Part shown: in pieces, positions 13,601 to 26,048 of the stretch
Numbering within the stretch: the stretch's first letter is position 1
How the letters are laid out: the number at the start of each line of letters is the position of its first letter
Translations under genes and position numbers: made by a program
Notes under the pieces: model-generated
Database searches by the model: none
Seen by the model: the letters and a program-made list of their open reading frames with translations, nothing else
Told to the model about the DNA's origin: nothing
Source: Tribonema minus
Lineage: Eukaryota; Sar; Xanthophyceae; Tribonematales; Tribonemataceae
NCBI GenBank assembly: GCA_017506865.1
Contig: JAFCMP010000097.1
Location: 124,001-188,000 of the forward strand
DNA: 64,000 nucleotides
Direction: 5' to 3'

Positions 13601-16600
13601 GTGATGACACGCATGCCTTTCAGTCGCACAAACACGGCGCAGCGATACTTTGGAACTGCATAAACTCTCTACGGCACACCATCAGTGAAAACAACGTGCA
13701 CGGCGCACGATTGTGCATATGCAGCGAGGGCTGTCATGCTTGCCATGCGCAAAGCGCACTTGAAACAGTTCATGCTTGAAAGTACTGCCAGATGCCTTGC
13801 GGCGCAGCGCAAGATGTGTTAATGGCAAGCGTGCATGAGCTGATGATGCTTATTGCGCACTGTTGTCATCTCAGGCAATCGCCGACAAGATGGAGCACGA
13901 CAGGCAGGAAGCACTGCGCGCCGAGGCCATGAAGGTAAGACCACCTACCTACATACCCATTCACCTAGCTTGTCTGGTGATGGCATCATGCCTGGCTCAT
14001 TTGCGAGTCTTGAGTGCCAACACACGCTTGCTATGTTCTCCGACTTGAAAGTGATTTACTGGCATTTCTGCTCGGGTTAATGGTAGTTTTCAAACCGTGC
14101 ATACAATGGCATAATGATTGTGCCTTGAATGCAGTGCAGCGACCTGAAGGTGATGCCATTGTGAACGCTGTAATAAGCCCAGCATAAATATGACGCCGTT
14201 CCTGCAGACCATACGCCTTGCCTATTATTGTGTTGAATTCTGCAGTGCAACAGAGTATGTGTGCCGCTTTTTGGCCATATTCCACACTTTTGCTTCACCT
14301 TGTGCACCCACGTGTTGCTCCTTGTGGACATCGCCTGTGCACACTGCGGTGCATTCAAAGCCTGGGTCGCTGCCACTCAGCAAAGCTGCCAAAACAACAC
14401 TACTGCAGCAACATACGCACAGCTTGTGCTGCAGTGCGTTGCGGCGATGCTGCTGCTGCCTATCGTTCTCACTGCGCGTCTGCCTATACATGTGTATATA
14501 AACACATTGGTCTGAGCACTGCTTCTGTACCTGATGTCTGATGTGCAGGCGGCGCTGCGGCGCGACATGGCAGCGGAGCAGCGCGAGTCGCTTCAGAAGC
14601 AGGTCGACGAGAGGCAACAGCTCATGGAGGAGGCAGCTCGGGTATGTGTGTGATGCATCCTTGCTTGTATCTAGACTGTGGACCGTATCTGCTATGACGA
14701 GCTCATTGATTACCAAGTTCTCAGAGTTGATGAACCTCTCTGCTGCTGTTTGTCATCATCATAAGCTCGCGCGTCCTCAACAAAGGCGCGGTGGTGACCT
14801 TGTTATCAATATGCTCAGAAGCATATTGAGCATATACAGACGGAATCTGCTCTTTTGAGTTGCAGAAGTGGGGCTTCTTTACTCCATCGCACCACATGTC
14901 AGCGACAGTATGAGAAAGCCCAGAGGCTTGTAGAGTTTCAGCGGCGGCTTGCACAGGAGAAGAAAATTAGATGCAGAAGCTCGCGAAGGAGATACAGCGC
15001 GCAGGTTACGGATCTGATTTGAAGTTGAGGTAACCATTGCAATGCTAGACTTCCAATTCAAGACATGGAGACAAATTGACAACCCCAGCAAACGCGGATA
15101 TGCACAGCAGAAGCACGCTGCACAGCATGCCATTGCGCTTGACCGCACTTATGCGCTCTGCGGCGGAGCGGTCCTGTCGTGATCCTGTGCCATGCCAAGT
15201 GCACACAACAGTTTCTCGCCGCTCAAGGGCACTCAGATGTACTCTCAAGTCAGGCACTGCTATTACGAGCTCACGGCTTTCATGCTTACGCTTTGCATGA
15301 TGTCAAGTGCTTTGAAGAACCGCATGTATATTAATGAGGTCATTGGCAGTAGAGCGTTCATAATGATGAAATCCTCAGGCGCTGCTTGCCGTGTGACATA
15401 TAAGAGCCAAAAGCCGCCAGCTTTATACAGGGCTGTCAATGCACAGTGAGCGACTGTTCAATCACAAGCAGCTGTCACAATGGCAGGCGTTGGACTCCTA
15501 CTGTGTTACACTACGGGTCAGTATGCAGCCACATTGAACAGCAGTGTGCACATATACAGAGGCATGTCTATGTGAAAGTTGACCCCACTTGTTCACTTTT
15601 GCCTTACCGCTAGACCTCACTGCGGTGTCGTGCGCACACAACATGACGCAGGAGGCGGAGCGCGACCGCCAGATGGTGGCCGCCATAGTGGCTGCTGTGG
15701 AGAGAGAGGACAGGGACGAGGCCATGGCACTATCCGCCAAGCGCGATGCCACGCGCGCCATGGTGCGCGAGGCTGAGGAGAACAGGCAGCACGAGCTGGA
15801 GAGGCGCCTCAGGGAGGAGGTATGTACTTCAAGATTATATGATACGCCTTGAACAATATGCGTTCACATACCTTGCCATGCTCACTTTGCACGAGGACGG
15901 ACATGACTTGAATCGCTGTACTCCTTTTCACAAGCCAAATCGATGCCTACATAGTACACATATGCAAGTTGTAGTCAGAGACACAGGACACCACATATTC
16001 ATCACTTATGTACAGCGTTTTGTTGATCACCATCGGGCCATGAATGCTTAGGAGCGCTCACGTCATTTCAGTGTGGCACCTCTTTACCAATCACTTCTTG
16101 TGGGTATCAGAGAACAACGGGCAACTACGCTTGTGGACCATCAGAACTTCAGGAAGCATTTTGAACGAGTGTGGATGACGGCAGTACATCCTACATTGTG
16201 GATGGTTAGTGTTGCACCCTTCTTTCATTCAAACATCGTTTTACCACCGCATTTCTCCACTTGGCCAAGAGTCTAAGACTGCAACAGCAGGTCAGACATG
16301 CTTGGCAGTGGTCGTTACCGCATTGGCAGTAATTTCGCGATTAAGCTTCTTCTCATCTCACACCGCAATGCTGCTGCATTGCATTGCTCAGGCAGCGCAG
16401 GAGGAGGACATCCGGCGCCACCAGGAGCGCCTCGCTGCGCGTCAGGCACAGGTGGAGGCAGAGAGGAAGCGCAAGAAGGAGGTGGCGGATGCCAACTTCA
16501 GGTGGGTGCCTGCCGACTTGAAGTTACACACGCTTCCACCATGTGCACCTTGTTGCACTTGTGGCTGAGGAAGATACAAGTCCTTGAAGTACGTGCATCT

Positions 16601-19600
16601 GTTAACAGATGTGATGATGAAAATGTTGTCCTACGGGCAGGTGCGATTTGGAGCAGCTGGTACCTTCTGGAACTTTATTTCTCATTGCACATGCACTTGG
16701 CAGGCATACCTCACCGCTAATGCATTCCCAGTACTGTTGACACCGTGATGACAGCTCATCATTATAGCACCAGAGTAACTGTCAGCATTTGACTGTGTGA
16801 CTGCATCAGTTCCTCAATTGTCTCTGTGGTGTTGCTACAGACTATACTGCATCTTGCGTGTGACTGCAACCTGTGACTGAGAGGTGCATGTGTCTTGTTA
16901 TCCTTCCTGCAGATTGGTCGCTGGTAACTCAGTAACAAAATGGCAGCGACGCCCTCACGAGGCGTACCGCTGATCTACAGCTGCAGTGGCTCAATGTCTG
17001 CTCAACAATGTATCTGTCAGGGAAGGATATGAAGCCATGTCCACACACCGCCGCCTGTCTCACAAGTCCCCGCTGCGTTACACATTACGTATTCCTCTCC
17101 TTTACTGACATAATTGACCGTGTGTGTGTTTCCTCCCCAGGGCGGTGGTTGAGAGCACAGAGAAGCAGCGCTGCGAAGAAGAGGAGTTGCGCCTGCTGAG
17201 AGATATGCTCTGGGAGGAGGAGCTGGCCGCCAAGAGGGAGGCCGATGACAGGGAGCGCGCCAGAAAGGCAGAAGAGAATAAGGTAAGAATGAGCACTTGA
17301 GGTGTCCAGTATGTGATCTGCGTGATATGTGTGCTTTGAAGTGCGTACGTGTGCGTTGATGCTATGTTCCACAGGAATTTCTGAGTGAACTGGGAGCTGT
17401 AGCTTTGTGGAGTTCATGGGCTGCAGGACGCTGCTGATAGTGCCAACGAGCTGGCGTAAAAATTTGCAATTGAGTAATAAGTCAATCAAGAGACTCTAGT
17501 GAGCGAGGTATGGATCTGGAGGATGCCACAAGTCTGCCATGTCTAATTATCATACATTCACGATGGTTTGACGACACATATCATCACAGCTCACAGCAGT
17601 GTGCTGCATCACACCATTCCTTAGCATAGCTGCTGCAGGTTTCACAGGCATGTTTGAAATCAATTTGTTATGTGCATATGCTATCAGACCGAAGCATTAT
17701 CAAATTGTCGATGGGGCGACACGTAGGACAGTAATGAGATCATCGCTACATATTCCACGCGCTTTGAAGGCAGGCATAGATGTGGCATAAGAGGGCTGTA
17801 CATAGCCCGTCAAATGCCAAAAGGTCATTGCTGATGCCATATTCAACAGACCTATTTTAACATGCAAGAACCCCTACAAGTAGAATATGTGCATCCATTC
17901 ATCATGTGCTGCGCGCTGCGCTGTGTACAAGGTCAAGACGACAGCGACGGCACAGCGCAGCTTAGATGTTGAAGTTGATCTTTGATCTTCTAGCTGGCAC
18001 GTCACTGACAGCGAAACTGATATGACCGCGCGTCACCACTGTCAGGCGGAGATGATGCGCGCGCACCACGAGCAGCTCAAGCAGCGCGAGCGGCGGCGCG
18101 AGGCGGAGGCGGCGGTGGAGGCGCAGCGCGTGTCAGACATGATGGCCAAGTTCAGGGCCGATGAGGAGAGGGAGAAGGTGGCGTTAGAGCAGCGCGAGCG
18201 CGCCAAGGCGCACCACAGGGACTCCATCCAGGCGCAGGTATGTGCCATTGTGGGATTGTCGAGTGCACAGTCATGATGGAAAGATACGGCACATCATAAG
18301 AAGTCTTTTTTGAGCCATTTTCATGATCAGCGTCATAATGTACGTGTCAGCTCTTCTGTAGATTGTTGTTCACCGATCCTAGAGATGGGTCATGGGCCGC
18401 TGCCGAACTTTGCCAGTACTCCTGTCTGCTGGTGTTGTGGCATTCAGTCAACAATGGCATCATCACCTGCAACTGAGCTTGTACACCATGATGGCATCAT
18501 CACCTGCAACTGAGCTCAAGCACCCCGTGCCGCTTGCCTGTCATGCAGCGATTGGAGCGCGAGCGTCTGTACAACATGGAGAGGCAGCAGGAGCTGCAGG
18601 AGCTGGAGAAGGAAAAAGAGAGGGTGAGTGGCCATGCTCTTTGCGTATCATCGACGCGTATGCGGCCGGAGGTGGTCAGAACAAATGTGTGCTGACATCT
18701 TGTGGCACTTCATGCTTGGCATGCTGCCTGCAATTTGCGCGCTGTGTGCAGAGTGCTGTGTTTGTAAGGTCATTTGCAGCGGGCACCGCCAGAGTTGTAA
18801 CACCTTGCAGTGGGTGCCAGGCAGTGTATTGGTGTGCTATGCACTAACTGATTCTTTCTCATAGAACTGGACCATCCAACGTGCCGTGCACTCAATAAAA
18901 TTCCATTTCAGCAAAGCTCATGGGAGCATTTCAGAATCAGCAGTGTTATGCTGCCACGTGTTTCACATGCCTATGCCTATTATGTGACTCACCATGTCTA
19001 CACGTTTGTATACTTCGCAGTATGTTTTGTCTTTATTTAGGCTCTCGTCATAAGCTTACGGCCTCACGCTTGGCTCGTGCATGTTTTTGCAGGAGGAGTA
19101 CAAGAAGATGGTGGTGGCTGAGGCGCGCAAGCGGCTTCTGGAGCAGGTACGATAGTTGGGCCTCGCTACAAACAAGTCATGCGTACAGTACTGCACAGTA
19201 CACCTTGCACCTTGTGACGCCACTAAAGTTGGCAAAACTTCAGAAGAAGTGACGCAAGAGCGCACCGCGTTATGATCTACTCTGCCTGCCAAGGATGGCC
19301 AAACCTGTGGCTTGTTGCATGAAATGATGCCTATCGAACATTCAAATTGCTTGCCGAATGCCATCTCACCGGCGTGTGACATGTTCATGTACGCGTGAGG
19401 TTTGTCAGGGATGGTTGTAACAAAGCATGTGCTCTTGAGTGTCACTTGCGCCGCACTCAACATGTGGCTTGCAAGCAGTTCTGAAGTGCATGGTGCAGGT
19501 CAATCACCATGCTTGACTTTCAGAGTGTAATGCGCTGACAAATCAGCGCAGCTGGCACTTCAGTCGCGGCCAGGGCCGTCAAAATCCCGCAGGTCAATTG

Positions 19601-19986
19601 TGGACGTTGCAGTTGAAGTTGGCAATACAAAGGTGGCAGCTACTGTGCAACCTCCTGATTCCACTACAGCGCTGTTTGATAATGACCGGGTAGTTTGTAA
19701 ACCCATTCCCAGGCATTCGTACATGTTGCAGTGCGCGCACAGTATAGTGAGTGGAATGGACTTTTATGGCATTAAGCTCACATTTTGGTTGCGAACGCAC
19801 GCACTGCCATTGCTGTCTCAGCATGCTGCGGCGCTGGAGGGCTACCTGCCAAAGGGCGCTGTCAAGAGCGCAGAGGAGCTTGAGTACGTGCGCAAACTGG
19901 CAGCACAGCAACGCTCAACAGCGCCCTACGGACAACCCCAATCGGCGGTCGCGGCAATGAGCGCGAGCGACCGGGGGCGCGCCTAG
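10634..19986 (+). CDS. MNS1: MNS1/FAP127-like ciliary doublet microtubule inner protein
   Basis: MNS1 (Chlamydomonas FAP127) is a coiled-coil protein of the trichohyalin/plectin-homology type that lines the inside of ciliary doublet microtubules. Fifteen exons join in phase: 10634-10759, 11273-11392, 12041-12118, 12746-12856, 13284-13331, 13875-13934, 14549-14641, 14909-15004, 15652-15819, 16392-16501, 17141-17282, 18046-18237, 18549-18623, 19093-19146 and 19822-19986. They give about 545 residues, against about 495 in human. Diagnostic matches are ELRGLEQTLKLAYLNRERAAQ-type sequence (family: ELRELEKKLKAAYMNKERAAQ), the next exon YEEKQLVRRLQ, and the C-terminal HAAALEGYLPKG (family HATNLLGYLPKG). 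The whole chain is Arg/Glu/Lys-rich helix with no membrane segment. ATG 10634 is chosen, though an in-frame upstream start cannot be excluded. The second half of exon 14909-15004 reads unusually basic (RCRSSRRRYSA). Its presence implies motile cilia at some life stage or recent loss. Confidence 0.9.
18454..18516. repeat. Tandem duplication, 37-bp period, in MNS1 intron
   Basis: ATGGCATCATCACCTGCAAC begins at 18454 and again at 18491. It lies in the intron before the exon at 18549. A simple two-copy duplication with no function evident. Confidence 0.9.
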
Positions 19987-22509
19987 CGCATCAAGCCTGT
20001 AAATGGTTGTTGCTATACTGCCGCTGGTTCTGAGCGCCTTGAAACAAAGCAGCCACGTTACGTCAAGTGCGCAGTGTGCCGTAGATTGATGAAGCAGTGG
20101 CATTGGTGCTTGGTCTTGCGATGACGGCCACGGTGAAGCTATGTAGGCGGAACACCAGGAATTCACAGTGATTGCTGCCTGGCTTCGGCCCTGTTGCCAC
20201 ATCTCAACCACTGGCACCACGACGTTAGCGCTGCAGGGCTGTGCGAGCGCATTGCTGTGTGTTGAGGGGCTCGCATGTTGTTGTGGCTGCAATGTTTGGT
20301 CATGGGGGCTGCTCCCTCTGTTGCTGTGGAGTGCGTGTGACGTCTCCGCAAGACGACAAACATACATCAAAAACGCTGTTGATGGCATGGTGTTGCTGCT
20401 GCTTGTGCCTGGATGCACTGCACTGTTTGTCCTCATTGACTGCATCTTGTTTGCAAAGTGTAAATTTCACATTGATTATTGGTGCGGAAAAACCAGCCTT
20501 GAGCGAAAAACCAGCCTTTGAGCAACAGCTGTCAAGATATGCTATTGGAATGTTCACTTGAAGTGAACAAATGCGGCCGGTTGTGAAGGTGAGAGAAAGT
20601 TGGGAGCAAGCCATACCTCTGACAGAGCAGCATCAAAGTGGGTCTGCCCAATCACTGATGATCCTTTCTTGAGAAAGTCGCAGCGTCAGCGTATTCCAGT
20701 ATGGCCCTCATCAGGTTCCTGCCAAGGCAGGCCCGCTTTGAAACCAAGCCGCCTCACCTCCCGCACGGCCTGCGCATTGCCATCCGTGTCTAGCGGCAGC
20801 CATTGGGGTGCAAACCCAGTTGTCAATGCCATGTCCTGCGTTGCATAACTTACTTCTAGGTCTTGCCCCCAACGAGCAGCTGCCAGTGCCAAGGCGGCAT
20901 ACCAGCGAGCAGGCACCATAATTTCGATGGTCCAGCAGACATGCCATGCAACAGGCGCGCTGACGGCACCAGTGGCGGCCTGTGCAGCGGGCCGCACTTT
21001 ATTGTGTCCACCTAACACCAGCCGCTTCACGACCTCCTGGCGCACACATCCCCCTTCATGACCTAGCAGTGTAGCGGCATGGTAGCTGACTTAAGTCTCC
21101 CATGCACTAGTCACAGTCGGAATTGCCTCTTGAACCGTTTCCTCACTTTCCTCAGCCATCTCAAGGTAGTGCCTGCAGAGGGTTGGGGTTGATGAGCAGT
21201 CAGTGTGATAATTATTGGCTGAGCATGACCAGACCGTGGTGAGCTGGTGCTGGCATGTGGTGCCAACAATTGCAGCATTCAAGACCAAGTAACCTACAAC
21301 AGTTTGCGAGTCAACTCCAACGTCTCGAGTCATGACAGCTGGCACTGGCAGGCAAAAAGTAAAATGCATGCTGCACATTTACTTGCTGTCACACAACCGC
21401 ATGCACCGGGTGACAAAGCAGAGCTGCGAGCAAGGGAAAGCGGGCGCGAGTTGAAACGCTTGAACCAGGTGTAGTGTTTGCACTCAGCACCCTCATACTG
21501 TAGCAGCATGTCTGCCGACAGCTAGAGAGTAGAAGTGCTGGAGGTCCAAATTCTTGGTTGGCACTTACCTTTTAGGGGGGGGGGGCAACTAGTCTGGTTG
21601 CGCACCTCAGCGACCTTATCAGCAATAATCTACTAAACAAGGTGCTATTGGCTGATGTTGCAGTGGATCCCATCACGATTTGAAGTCTGCCGTCATTTGC
21701 CTATGTGCGGTAAACTTTGAAATTCGGAGTAATCTACGTAGAGCGACTTCTTTTGGCATACTACCGGCGCCAGCAACACATGCATTTTCAATCAAACATG
21801 CGGTCTCATGTGGTGACCATGGGACAAGAGGTGCTCGTAGAGCATCATGCTGGTGCTACTGCCATTTTCTGCTAGCACCTATTGTAAAACTGCTGGATGA
21901 TGAAGGTCTGCACTGACGTTGCGGTTGACGGGTGCTCATGTACTATTGTCAAGATTTCTTGTCGTATCACCGACCCTGGTGCTTCATGACGTGTGCTCTC
22001 CACCACCATAAAGTGACCAGCAATGAATCTCGTCTATCAGCTGATATCCTTCATTGCACCACCATGTGTCATGCTGACCAATGCCAGTTTTACTCAGCTA
22101 ACAAAAATGAGCACAAAGCAGGCTAGGTGCTACTGCAACACTCCTTGGAACATGCGCGCTGAAAGCTGACAGGGCTGACTGCATTAGGACTTACGCTGAT
22201 CAGTGCAATGCCACGTCTGTAGAGTCATGATACCTACCCTGGATACTTACCCTGAGTCTGGACGGATGACAGAAACCAGCAAGACATCTACCAAGCAACT
22301 GATGCGGTGGTGCTTGCAGGTTAGCCTACTCGCGACGAGAGCATTCAATACATTCACGATTCATTTGCGATAAAGTTTAATGGTGCATGATCCTTTTAAA
22401 TAGTCCTCCACCACTTCTTTCAGTAATGTTCTTTCTGCATTTCTTAAGGGCTAGTAATGACGAGGCTGCATCACTGCAACGAAACAATGTGCTCGTCAGG
22501 TGCTTCAAG
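19987..22509. other. Spacer between MNS1 and ATPase, with unassigned minus-strand exon candidates
   Basis: No gene could be completed here. Minus-strand segments around 21170-21090 (MAEESEETVQEAIPTVTSAWE) and 21045-20850 (ending WGQDLE before a perfect GTAAGT donor) read like coding sequence. So does 20720-20595 in two frames (NLMRAILEYADAATFS and SVIGQTHFDAALSE, ending before a GTATGG donor). Frame changes and a stop between them suggest either unresolved introns or a decayed gene. A G11 tract lies at 21575-21585. A minus-strand frame at 22377-22559 could be an alternative last exon of the ATPase gene. Confidence 0.35.
19998..20002 (+). terminator. Putative TGTAA polyadenylation signal of MNS1
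   Basis: TGTAA, the characteristic green-algal poly-A motif, begins 12 nt after the MNS1 stop codon. That is close for a canonical site, so cleavage may follow shortly after it. Inferred from motif and position only. Confidence 0.45.
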
Positions 22510-24779
22510 TCATGCGTTGCCACCTGCAGTGATGCGCCATGCAACCGCGGCACCAGCAATCATGTCAGTGCTTGCACCCACCTCACTCTTCTCTTTCAGC
22601 TGCGGACGGATTTTTTCCAGGCAGTAGCGCTCCTGAGCTGACGCCACTGTCACGACCCTTTCCAGCCCCTTGGACCCAAAGAAGGCATCCTTGGTGAGGT
22701 CACATGCCCAGTCGCTGTAGGGGCGCAGGCTGAGCCGATTTGCCTTGATCAAAGCCCGCAAAGCAGATGGGCGGATGCAGGCCTCCATGTCTGCCAGCGG
22801 CACCGCCCCCTGCTTTGCCGCCAGCAGGAGCAGCGCCGCGTCCGCAAACTCCTTGGCTGTCCACTCATCGCTGCCGTAGGCCGCCTGCTTCACCTTGCTC
22901 ATTGGCACGACCGACATCAGTAGGAAGGCTGGTCGCAACGGGCAGTAGACATGCAGAAAAGGGGGATGGGGTCAAGCATTTATACATGTGGGTGACCAAC
23001 CAAGTCAGCCAAAATTGTTGCATGCCGACCAAGGTTTGTGGCGCAGTTGCAATTTGAAGTGCCAGTGCAAACCGGACAGCAAGCAAGAGCTCTCCTGAGT
23101 CTATCCTGCTCACTTTCATCCCAGTCGCCCCTCTGCCGATAGTATATTGCAGCTTGCCGCAGCGCTCCAGCATTGCCGCCGCACACCTGTGATCGTACGC
23201 AAGCACGATCACACAAGCATTCATGCATGTGCATCTTGAGGACATAAGGTGCTGTAAGGCTGCCATGCATGCCACAAAGCCGGAAGGTGCATGCCGGGAG
23301 GCCAGAGAGGATGCCCGAAGCACCACCCCATCTACCCTTTTGATTGCTCTGCATTGCAACCGCCCCTCACCTTGTGCACCTTCTCCCAGTCGCTCTCAGT
23401 GATGGAGTGGCCAGGCAGCAGGTGCTGCATAAAGCTGTAGGCGTGCTGAGGGTTAAAGTCACCGATGACTACAGGATCCCAGGAACCTATTTTAAGGTCT
23501 GTGAAGAAGCAGAATGGGTTGCAGCAGCATTGTTGTCTGCACACATGAGAGTGAACAGGAAAGCTGAACCTCTGGGGAGGCTACATGCCAATGCATGCAA
23601 CACGCCCCAATGCACAGTTGTGACCATGGTGCAGACACGATGGCCACTTGCACCCATTTATCCGCGTTGGCAACAGAAGGCGGCTGCGTCAAGGGCACCA
23701 GCAGCTCGCAAACAAGTCACAAGATTCGTGGACGCGACAAAAGCAGCGACAGTTCTAACCTCTGCGTGGTGAATGGTGACAACGTAGTAGAGGCAAGCTG
23801 ACATGGACTCACTCTGGTCCAGCCAGTCCTGGTAGGCGTCCTCGCCGCTAATGAGCATGACGTGTGCGCTATTGTCGGCATTTGCGACATGAACGAAGAA
23901 GTTGAGCAGCGCTTGCAGCTCATCGTCGTATTTGCCGGACCATGCCATCAGCTTGTTGGCCTCGTCCAACATCAGCACCGGCCACTGCAGGTCCGTGGCC
24001 TTGAAACGGCCTTCCAAGCGGCACTTGTGCCACGCTGTCAGCACCTCCTTGTACGCTTCAATGACGAGCCCAATGCCTGAAGGTGCTGGCTTGTTCAGGT
24101 CCTTCTGGTCCGTTGCAGCTATAGTCGCCAGTTTCACCACAATAGCCACTGACTGCATCATCAATCGCTCCACTAGGTCCTCAGTCTTCCATGTCAAGGT
24201 AGGCTCCGCTTTCAGTTTTGCTATGCTGGCTACAACAGGCATGACATGGCCAGGCAGGGCGTAGTCATCTGGAAGGCGTTCGAGAATCGCTGAGATACCC
24301 TCGCCCAGCAGGGTAGTGGCAAGTATGTCGGGTGTGAGGGCATCACCCAAGCGAAGTTCTATGTAGCAAATTTTGTCAGTCAGGTTGTTCTTCCGCAGAT
24401 AGTGTTTGACCATCGCGGACTTGCCGCAGTTCCTCGGTCCCAGCATAACCTGAATAGACTTCGGAATCCCGCGAATTGCTAAATCCAGGCGGTCCAGCTC
24501 TGCCTCGCGATTGTAGAAGACAGTGTCCGAAACCGGAGACGCCGGGATGTCAGCTGCACCGCCACCTGTAGGGGCATCTTGCAGCCTGCACAGAACCAAG
24601 ACAGTAACATTAGCCAACGATGCAGTGCTGCGTTATAGACAGCATCAGATGAGCAGCAGCATGAGCACCACACACCTGGTGAAGCCGCGTGGGGGCAGCC
24701 GTGATGACGTGCCTGAGGCGAAGGCGTCCACAGTGGTGCAGCCTGCAAGCAGCAGGTGCAGTGCTACAACAACTTTCAT
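22510..24779 (-). CDS. Archaeal-type P-loop ATPase with signal peptide-like N-terminus
   Basis: Five phase-consistent exons (24779-24676, 24585-23813, 23498-23371, 23186-23114, 22928-22510) give about 498 residues. The N-terminus MKVVVALHLLLAGCTTVDAFA looks like a cleavable signal peptide with an AFA-S cleavage site. The ATPase domain follows: FYNREAELDRL entry motif, Walker A GPRNCGKSAM, Walker B WPVLMLDEAN, sensor-like VMLISGEDAYQDWLD, then VCGGNAGALRQAA as in archaeal/STAND-like ATPases (ATPase_2, PF01637 type). The C-terminal exon (FADAALLLLAAKQG..ALRALIKANRLSLRP) looks like a winged-helix segment. Start is ATG 24779. The last exon runs to TGA at 22510. An optional short intron would instead end it at 22377. 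A broken relative lies at 63.3 kb. Substrate and compartment are unknown. If the leader is real, the enzyme enters the secretory pathway or a plastid. Confidence 0.75.
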
Positions 24780-26048
24780 GGCACCGACGCGCCTGAACGT
24801 GCAAAGTTGAAGACGCGGCGAGTTTATTCTTCCATCCACTTGAAGTGTTATATATTATGTCCTGGACCGCATGGGTTGAGCGCACGATGAATCGGGCAAT
24901 AACTAAATCTACGGAGGGGCCGGCGGTTCGGCGCTGGCCGGCGAGGGCCGCGGCACTTGCAACAGTGTGACCAACGTCCACTGATACTGAAATGCCAGAA
25001 GTTGATGTTCAGAGTATAACGACGGCGACAGGACGGCTCTTGCGCTGTACACGTTGCCGGATAGTACTTTCAGTCGTTGCCGCTGGAGACGCTGCTAAAA
25101 TGACATCTGAACGCTTAGACTGCACTCGCCCATCGTCTATAGCGTTTGACTACCTGTCGAGCACACCATGAGCTCCCAGACTGAATTCATGACACAGCGA
25201 TAACAGCACAAACAGGCGCGCATTGACTACTCTGATAGCGCATGAGCAGCACCATGCTACGCTGCTACCCGCTTCCTCTGCAAATGTCAATCAAGAGCAA
25301 TCACAGACACGCTTTTCAACTGCCTGCGCTCCGATTTGAGCCCCAAAGTTGCCAGCCTTTGATTGCTCGCGATGCTATAGGTATATGCACACACCACTAC
25401 ACGGCTCAAAGGTTTTTCAATGCTGCTCATAAGCATTGCTCGGTAGCAACAACAGCTGTGCGGCGCCTTGTAGAGTGATAACAGCATGTGCTTGCAGTGA
25501 ATTGTTATCGAATTTGCGCTGAATCAGAGGCAAACAGGATCAACACACACCACGGTTGCAACGGCACATACATTTGCATAAGAAGGATGTATCATCGCGG
25601 CTTGATGCTGCTCACACGCTATCAATCAAGCCAAGTGCGCGTCAGATGCAGTCTGAGCGTTGAGATGGCAGTGCTGACAGCGAACTGCAACTGCATCAGG
25701 TCCAGGTCTCTGTTTGCATGTGCAGATGTTCATGTCCAACCTGCAGCAGGCAGATGCAGAAGACCCACAACCGAAACAATCTGAACCATGGCCAAACTCT
25801 GACCATGATGTTTCTACCTGCTCTTGACGTCATGTTGTGAGACATGGCTGCATGTTCTTCCTGCAACTCCATGGCACACTGAGCGCACCAAAGCTCCATG
25901 CGGGTCCTTGTGTGCTGCCTGAGCCCTGCACATCAGGCGCTGCATAGGAGCCATGACGGTCCTGCATTGCAATCACTCCTCGTCCACACCACCTGCCAGG
26001 CGGAGAATCCGCGCTACTCAGTGCAGCAGGGCTGCATGAATGGAACGG
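24780..26048. other. Spacer, ATPase 5' side to ATAD3 3' end
   Basis: About 1.27 kb between the ATPase start codon and the ATAD3 stop codon, both genes on the minus strand. I see no credible coding sequence. It should contain the ATPase promoter and the ATAD3 3' untranslated region. A GGCCGGCGGTTCGGCGCTGGCCGGC inverted-repeat-like GC-rich patch lies near 24918-24943. Confidence 0.5.

Noticed and set aside
19915..20445. 176-codon minus-strand ORF overlapping the last MNS1 exon
   Set aside because: Antisense to confirmed coding sequence, low-complexity composition, no family resemblance and no flanking exons.
20480..20525. AAAAACCAGCCTT(T)GAGC short duplication as a regulatory element
   Set aside because: Two copies of about 20 bp in a spacer with no gene start nearby. 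Simple slippage is sufficient.
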